Below are positions 5,594-9,943 of a DNA stretch of 9,943 bases, one piece after another. The position numbers and the translations under genes were made by a program. The DNA is from an uncultured Clostridia bacterium (GTDB lineage Bacteria > Bacillota > Clostridia > Oscillospirales > Acutalibacteraceae): the NCBI GenBank assembly GCA_937915775.1, contig CALGGQ010000400.1, forward strand, positions 1 to 9,943. Direction: 5' to 3'. Positions within the stretch are counted from its first letter, which is position 1, and each line of letters begins with the position of its first letter. The notes under the pieces were generated by a model. That model was not told the DNA's origin. It was given only the letters and a program-made list of their open reading frames with translations, and searched no databases.

Positions 5594-6694
5594 ATGTTAA
5601 AAGAAGGACAGGTAAGAATTCCGTCAGGCTGTGCGATTGCGGCGATTATTGACAGAAAGGGCGGCTTAATTAACGGCTCTGAAATCATTAAGTCCATCGC
5701 GCTGATGCACGACCGCTCCAACGGACTTGGCGGCGGCTTTGCGGCTTACGGAATTTATCCCGAACACAAGGACGATTACGCGTTTCATATCTTTTATGAA
5801 AATAAGGAAGCGCACCAGAAATGCGAGGAATTTTTATTCAAGCATTTCAATATTGACGCGGCGGAGCGCATCCCCACGAAGAAGGTGGATTCGATTGAAA
5901 ACGGACCGGATATCTGGCGCTATTTCGGCAGAGTGAATAGAGTCCGTATGAATAATTCACGCCTTGATGAAGGCGAATACGTTGTGCAGTGTGTCACAAA
6001 AGTCAACGCCGCTATTGAGGGCGCATACATCTTTTCGTCAGGAAAGAATATGGGTTGCTTTAAGGCGGTGGGTTATCCCGAGGACGTTGGTGAATTTTAT
6101 ATGCTTGACCAGTATAATGCGTATCTATGGACGGCACACGGCAGATTTCCGACCAACACGCCTGGCTGGTGGGGCGGTGCGCACCCGTTCAATATTCTTG
6201 ACTGGTCCATCGTTCATAACGGCGAGATTTCAAGCTACGATGCCAACAGAAGATATATTGAGCAGTTCGGCTATAAATGCACGATGCAGACAGACACCGA
6301 GGTGATTACCTATCTCTTTGACCACTTAATCCGTCATCATAAGCTGCCAACGAACGTTGCAGCGGACGTTCTGACGGCGCCGGAATGGGACGAAATAGAC
6401 CGAATGGACAAAGATAAAAAAGAATATTTTACCAACCTGCGCGCGATATACAGCGGTGCACTCGTCAACGGTCCTTTCTCCGTTATTCTCGGCTCAAATA
6501 AGGGGCTACTTGCAATCAATGACCGCTTAAAACTCCGCTCTCTGACAGCAGCGACAAAGGGCGACAGAGCGTATTTTGCAAGCGAGGAAAGCGCTATCCG
6601 CATTATCTGTCCCGAGCCTGAAAAGGTATGGTCTGTCAGCGGTGCGGATCCCGTATTCATACCGCTTGAAATAGATGAAAAGGAGGATGAATAA
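5594..6694 (+). CDS. gltB1: glutamate synthase glutaminase subunit (domain 1, GltB1-like)
   Basis: Stand-alone class II amidotransferase, 366 residues, equivalent to the N-terminal domain of bacterial GltB. It releases ammonia from glutamine for the synthase subunit encoded next. The nucleophile is inferred to be C13 in IPSGC, which must become N-terminal by removal of a 12-residue leader, as in other split GltB1 proteins. Substrate-binding motifs follow: AHGRFPTNTPGWWGGAHPF (181-199), VHNGEISSYDANR (207-219) and the TDTE aspartate (D234). The open frame extends upstream to an ATG at 5471 inside asnB. I prefer 5594 because it falls after the asnB stop, places the Cys at the family-typical position, and has AAAGGAAGAGAG nearby (5575-5586), a weak and rather distant ribosome site. 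The gltB2 start is two bases after its stop. Confidence 0.9.
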   Translation: MLKEGQVRIPSGCAIAAIIDRKGGLINGSEIIKSIALMHDRSNGLGGGFAAYGIYPEHKDDYAFHIFYENKEAHQKCEEFLFKHFNIDAAERIPTKKVDSIENGPDIWRYFGRVNRVRMNNSRLDEGEYVVQCVTKVNAAIEGAYIFSSGKNMGCFKAVGYPEDVGEFYMLDQYNAYLWTAHGRFPTNTPGWWGGAHPFNILDWSIVHNGEISSYDANRRYIEQFGYKCTMQTDTEVITYLFDHLIRHHKLPTNVAADVLTAPEWDEIDRMDKDKKEYFTNLRAIYSGALVNGPFSVILGSNKGLLAINDRLKLRSLTAATKGDRAYFASEESAIRIICPEPEKVWSVSGADPVFIPLEIDEKEDE

Positions 6695-6696
6695 AT

Positions 6697-8199
6697 ATGG
6701 TAAATTACATCCCCCGAAGATTTACAGTCGTTCGTGATAAGGAGCTTTGCATTCACTGCGGCTGCTGCGTAAGGCAGTGCTCCAACGAATGTCACTACTT
6801 TGCAGATGATAATAAAACGGTGCTTGTCAATTCAAATTCCTGCGTGGCGTGTCATCGCTGCGTGGATTTGTGCCCGACCGGCGCTTTGAGAATAGAAAAA
6901 TATGTGTGTGATTACAGGGAAAACGCCAACTGGACGCCGCAGTATCAGCAGGAAATCTGCCGTCAGGCAGCCACGGGCGGCGTGCTGCTTTCCGGTATGG
7001 GAACGCCGAAGGCTTATCCGATTTACTGGGATAAAATTCTGCTCAATGCCTCGCAGGTAACGAATCCCTCCATAGACCCCTTACGCGAGCCTATGGAAAT
7101 CAGAACGATTCTCGGCAGAAAGCCGGAAAAACTGACAGTAGAAAAAAAGGGCAAATCCACCGTTGATATGCCGCCGCAGGTGATTCTTGAAACGCCGATT
7201 ATGTTCTCGGCAATGTCGTTCGGCTCCATCAGCCTGAACGCACAGAAAACGCTTGCCATGGCGGCGAAGAATCTCGGCACGCTGTTTAATACGGGCGAGG
7301 GCGGTCTGCACCCCGATTTGAAGGATTACACGGATTATGCCATCGTTCAGGTGGCGTCAGGCCGCTTCGGCGTACATAAGGAATATCTGAATCATTCCCG
7401 CTTTATTGAAATTAAAATCGGTCAGGGTGCCAAGCCGGGTATCGGCGGCCATCTGCCCGGCGAAAAGGTCAACGTAGAGGTATCTAACGCCCGTATGATT
7501 CCCGAGGGCAGCGACGCCATTTCGCCCGCGCCGCACCACGATATTTATTCCATTGAGGATTTGCGCCAGCTTATCTGGTCGCTCAAACAGGCAACTCATA
7601 ATGAAAAGCCCGTATCGGTTAAAATTGCAGCGGTGCATAACGTTGCGGCAATTGCTTCGGGCTGTGCAAGAGCAGGCGCGGATATCGTCGTTATCGACGG
7701 CTTCAGAGGCGGCACGGGTGCTGCGCCTACAAGAATCAGGGATAACGTCGGTATTCCTATCGAGCTCGCGCTTGCTGCGGCAGACCAAAGGTTACGCGAC
7801 GAGGGTATCCGCTCAAAAATTTCGCTTGTTGCGGCAGGCTCGTTCCGCTGCTCTGCAGATATCGTAAAGGCAATTGCGCTCGGCGCAGACGCCTGCTATT
7901 GCGCTTCCGCACCGCTGATTGCAATGGGCTGCCATATGTGCCAGACCTGTAACACGGGTAAGTGCAATTGGGGTATTGCCACGCAGCGCCCTGAGCTGAT
8001 AAAAAGGCTCAATCCCGATATGATGCACGAGCGCGTTGAAAACCTTATAAACGCCTGGAATCATGAGATTAAAGAGATTATGGGCGGAATGGGTATCAAC
8101 TCCATTGACTCTCTGCGTGGGAACAGGCTGATGCTTCGCGGGCTCGGGCTGACGGAAAAAGAGCTTGAAATTTTAGGCATTAAACATGCAGGCGAATAG
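6697..8199 (+). CDS. gltB2: glutamate synthase FMN/iron–sulfur subunit with N-terminal ferredoxin domain (GltB2-like)
   Basis: Catalytic synthase subunit, 500 residues; it aminates 2-oxoglutarate with ammonia from the glutaminase subunit and reduces the imine with FMN. Residues 1-65 are a two-cluster ferredoxin: C18-x2-C21-x2-C24-x3-C28 and C49-x2-C52-x2-C55-x3-CP at 59. Residues about 80-480 form the GltB2 TIM barrel with SFGSISL (174-180), NTGEGGLHP (198-206), SPAPHHDIYS (276-285), GFRGGTGAAPT (335-345), the phosphate-binding AAGSFRC (379-385) and a second cysteine cluster at C412, C415, C418 and C423 before NWGIATQRP. Bacterial GltB lacks the N-terminal ferredoxin; archaeal and clostridial split forms have it. 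It lacks the glutaminase and GXGXG domains, which are supplied by neighbours. AGGAGG at 6681-6686 fixes the start. The tail overlaps the next ribosome site. Confidence 0.95.
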   Translation: MVNYIPRRFTVVRDKELCIHCGCCVRQCSNECHYFADDNKTVLVNSNSCVACHRCVDLCPTGALRIEKYVCDYRENANWTPQYQQEICRQAATGGVLLSGMGTPKAYPIYWDKILLNASQVTNPSIDPLREPMEIRTILGRKPEKLTVEKKGKSTVDMPPQVILETPIMFSAMSFGSISLNAQKTLAMAAKNLGTLFNTGEGGLHPDLKDYTDYAIVQVASGRFGVHKEYLNHSRFIEIKIGQGAKPGIGGHLPGEKVNVEVSNARMIPEGSDAISPAPHHDIYSIEDLRQLIWSLKQATHNEKPVSVKIAAVHNVAAIASGCARAGADIVVIDGFRGGTGAAPTRIRDNVGIPIELALAAADQRLRDEGIRSKISLVAAGSFRCSADIVKAIALGADACYCASAPLIAMGCHMCQTCNTGKCNWGIATQRPELIKRLNPDMMHERVENLINAWNHEIKEIMGGMGINSIDSLRGNRLMLRGLGLTEKELEILGIKHAGE

Positions 8200-8210
8200 G
8201 AGGCGGTAGT

Positions 8211-8651
8211 ATGAAAAGAGTATATGCTAAGGAAGAGCTTTGCCTGAACTGCCGTCTGTGCGAGGTTTACTGCAAAACGGCTCATTCAAAGTCAAAGGAT
8301 ATTGTTAAAGCAAATAAATATGAAGAGCCCGTGCCTGTTTCAAGAGTAACGGTTTACGGCGATAATATGCTTTCGGCAGCGGTTAACTGCCGCCACTGCG
8401 AAAAACCGAAGTGCGTGGCGGCGTGCATTACGGGAGCAATGCAGAAAGATGTAAAAACGGGCGTCGTTTCCGTTGACGAAAACAAATGTATAGGCTGTAT
8501 GACCTGCCTTGCGGTGTGTCCGTTCGGCTGTATCAAAACGGGCAAATTTGCCGTAAAATGCGATTTGTGCCATGGTGAAAGCGAACCCGCCTGTGTTAAG
8601 AACTGCCCTAACAGAGCGCTCGTTTACGTTGATTTAGGAGGTGCAAAGTGA
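8211..8651 (+). CDS. four-cluster [4Fe-4S] ferredoxin (HycB/CooF/DmsB-like)
   Basis: Electron-transfer protein, 146 residues, with four cysteine sets that would hold four [4Fe-4S] clusters: C11/C14/C17/C21, C60/C63/C68/C72, C93/C96/C99/C103 and C117/C120/C128/C132. The second and fourth sets have the wider spacing typical of the HycB/CooF/DmsB electron-carrier family. No signal peptide or membrane segment is visible, so it is cytosolic. Its position between the synthase subunit and the FAD oxidoreductase suggests that it carries electrons from the flavoprotein to the glutamate synthase, replacing the cluster part of GltD. The ribosome site AGGAGG (8198-8203) overlaps the gltB2 stop, and its own TGA overlaps the next ATG by one base, so translation is probably coupled. 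Confidence 0.92.
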   Translation: MKRVYAKEELCLNCRLCEVYCKTAHSKSKDIVKANKYEEPVPVSRVTVYGDNMLSAAVNCRHCEKPKCVAACITGAMQKDVKTGVVSVDENKCIGCMTCLAVCPFGCIKTGKFAVKCDLCHGESEPACVKNCPNRALVYVDLGGAK

Positions 8652-9916
8652 TGAAATATATCATTATCGGCGCCTCTGCGGCAGGGCTTGCCTGCGCCGA
8701 GCAAATCAGAAAAGAGGATAAAACGGGCGAGATTAAAATCATTACAAAGGAAAAATATCTGCCCTATAGCAGACCTTCCATCAGTTATTATCTGAAAGGC
8801 GTTGTAAAAGAGAAAGATATGCTCCTTCGCAAGCCCTATTATTATCAATCAAAGAGAATTGAAATGATAACCGATACGGAAATCAAGGCGATTGACAGAA
8901 AAGCAAAAACCGTCAGGGCGGGGAGAAAGATATATCCTTACGATAAACTTTGTATCTGTACGGGCTCATACCCGTTTGTTCCGCCGATGGAGAATGTTCT
9001 CGGCAAGGAAAATGCGCTGACTTTTTTGGACCTCGCCGCTACGAAGGCAGTAAAAGAAAAAGCCAACGCTAACACGAAAGCGGTTGTTATTGGCGCAGGC
9101 TTAATCGGTATGAAAGCGGCGGAAGGACTTTCCAAAATCTGCAAAAGTGTTGACGTGGTGGAGCTTTCGCCCCGTATTCTTCCGTCCATTCTTGATATGA
9201 ATGCCTCGAAGCTCGTTAAGAAATACGTTGAGCAGGAAGGTCATATCAAATTTCACCTCGGTGATACGGTTGTCAAAGCAAAAAGCAGAGGCAAAAATAT
9301 CACCTCTGTGATTCTCAAAAGCGGTAAGGAGCTGAAATGCGATTTACTCATTCTTGCCGTCGGCGTTCGTCCCGCAACGACGCTTGCCGAAAAGGCAGGG
9401 TTGGAGGTGAACAGAGGCATTATCACAAATCCGCAGACAATGCAGACGAGCGACGAGCATATTTACGCCGCAGGCAACTGCACGGTATCATATGATATGC
9501 TTGACGGCAGCAAAAAGATGATTGCGCTCTGGGTGAATGCCGTGCAGCAGGGCGCGGTTGCAGGCTCTCAGATGGCAGGCGGCAGCGAAACGCTCAGCGG
9601 CTCTTATGCCGTTAATGCGATTGATTTTTACGCTCTGCGTATCTGTACCTGCGGTCTGATTAACGCCGAGGGCGAGCAGTACAGCGATACCGTAAAGCAT
9701 AGCGAAAACACCTATAAACGCCTGATATTTGAGGGCAACTGCCTCGTCGGCTTCGTGCTGATAAACGATAGCGAAAACGCAGGAATATACACAAGTCTGA
9801 TTGAAAACAAGGTTGATATTACCTCGCTTGAAGGCGATATCACAAAAGCGCCGTCATTGTTCTTATTTGACAAAGCAGCACGGCAGAACAGACTGAAAGG
9901 AGAAACGGCATCATGA
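8651..9916 (+). CDS. FAD-dependent pyridine-nucleotide oxidoreductase (glutamate synthase electron input)
   Basis: Flavoprotein of the two-dinucleotide-fold class (NADH:rubredoxin/nitrite reductase type), 421 residues. The FAD site starts at residue 4 with IIGASAAGLACAE; the NAD(P) site is VVIGAGLIGMKAAEGL (145-160), with acidic E171 at the end of the second strand, which in this fold favours NADH over NADPH. The second FAD-binding signature is IYAAGNC (271-277), and ATG-type SICTG-like contact is CICTGSYPF (101-109). No redox-active CxxC disulfide is seen. It probably oxidises NADH (or exchanges with ferredoxin) and passes electrons to the adjacent four-cluster protein. I chose ATG 8651 rather than GTG 8648 because AGGAGG (8636-8641) is nine bases from it. 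Its TGA overlaps the next ATG by four bases. Not a canonical GltD, which has an N-terminal iron–sulfur domain. Confidence 0.88.
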   Translation: MKYIIIGASAAGLACAEQIRKEDKTGEIKIITKEKYLPYSRPSISYYLKGVVKEKDMLLRKPYYYQSKRIEMITDTEIKAIDRKAKTVRAGRKIYPYDKLCICTGSYPFVPPMENVLGKENALTFLDLAATKAVKEKANANTKAVVIGAGLIGMKAAEGLSKICKSVDVVELSPRILPSILDMNASKLVKKYVEQEGHIKFHLGDTVVKAKSRGKNITSVILKSGKELKCDLLILAVGVRPATTLAEKAGLEVNRGIITNPQTMQTSDEHIYAAGNCTVSYDMLDGSKKMIALWVNAVQQGAVAGSQMAGGSETLSGSYAVNAIDFYALRICTCGLINAEGEQYSDTVKHSENTYKRLIFEGNCLVGFVLINDSENAGIYTSLIENKVDITSLEGDITKAPSLFLFDKAARQNRLKGETAS

Positions 9917-9943
9917 GCATTACAGCAGGACTTCGCAGATATG
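9913..9943 (+). CDS. start of next operon gene, possibly glutamate synthase GXGXG subunit (partial)
   Basis: An ATG at 9913 overlaps the preceding TGA (ATGA) and has AGGAG at 9898-9902, ten bases upstream. Only MSITAGLRRY is visible before the window ends, which is too short to identify. The operon still lacks the third glutamate synthase domain (GXGXG, GltB3), and split glutamate synthase clusters usually carry it here, so GltB3 is the expected product. That assignment is by context only; the start itself is well supported. Confidence 0.6.
   Translation, partial: MSITAGLRRY

Noticed and set aside
8648..8650. GTG start for the FAD oxidoreductase
   Set aside because: ATG at 8651 has better ribosome-site spacing and forms a normal TGATG stop/start overlap.

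Overview
The window reads as nitrogen-assimilation DNA from an anaerobic, mid-GC Clostridia-type Firmicute, probably a gut Oscillospirales or Ruminococcaceae relative. The reasons are strong AGGAGG ribosome sites, a GSI-alpha type glutamine synthetase, an Amt–P-II fusion, a clostridial/archaeal-style split glutamate synthase and abundant iron–sulfur proteins. The species cannot be named from the sequence alone. All genes lie on the + strand.

Layout. The window opens with the last 61 codons of an unrecognised Cys-rich protein (3-188), followed by a clear intrinsic terminator (197-225). A candidate promoter (335-363) then leads into a 190-base leader holding three tandem attenuator units (372-547). 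Each unit has a short hairpin with a six-base loop of form A-N-N-G-N-N, overlapping a longer terminator-like stem. This is the signature of ANTAR-protein antitermination targets. The leader precedes glnA (562-1902). A fourth unit of the same design lies between glnA and the ammonium transporter gene amt (2051-3799), whose product carries its own P-II sensor domain at the C-terminus. The 182-base gap after amt contains a 106-base imperfect palindrome, probably a dispersed MITE/REP-like repeat, and a small GC-rich hairpin.

An apparent operon then runs to the right edge: asnB (3982-5565), a stand-alone glutaminase subunit of glutamate synthase (gltB1, 5594-6694), the FMN/iron–sulfur synthase subunit fused to an N-terminal two-cluster ferredoxin (gltB2, 6697-8199), a four-cluster ferredoxin (8211-8651), a pyridine-nucleotide FAD oxidoreductase (8651-9916), and the first ten codons of another gene (9913 onward). 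By context that last gene is likely the GXGXG subunit (gltB3). Spacing is 28 bases or less throughout, and the last two junctions overlap.

Together the genes form an ammonium import and assimilation pathway. Amt–P-II imports or senses ammonium, GlnA makes glutamine, AsnB makes asparagine from glutamine, and the split glutamate synthase makes glutamate from glutamine and 2-oxoglutarate. No canonical gltD-type small subunit is present: electrons appear to arrive through the FAD enzyme and the ferredoxin. The most interesting signals are the tandem ANTAR-like leader array with its copy before amt, the modified T-loop of the fused P-II domain, and the rearranged electron-input module.
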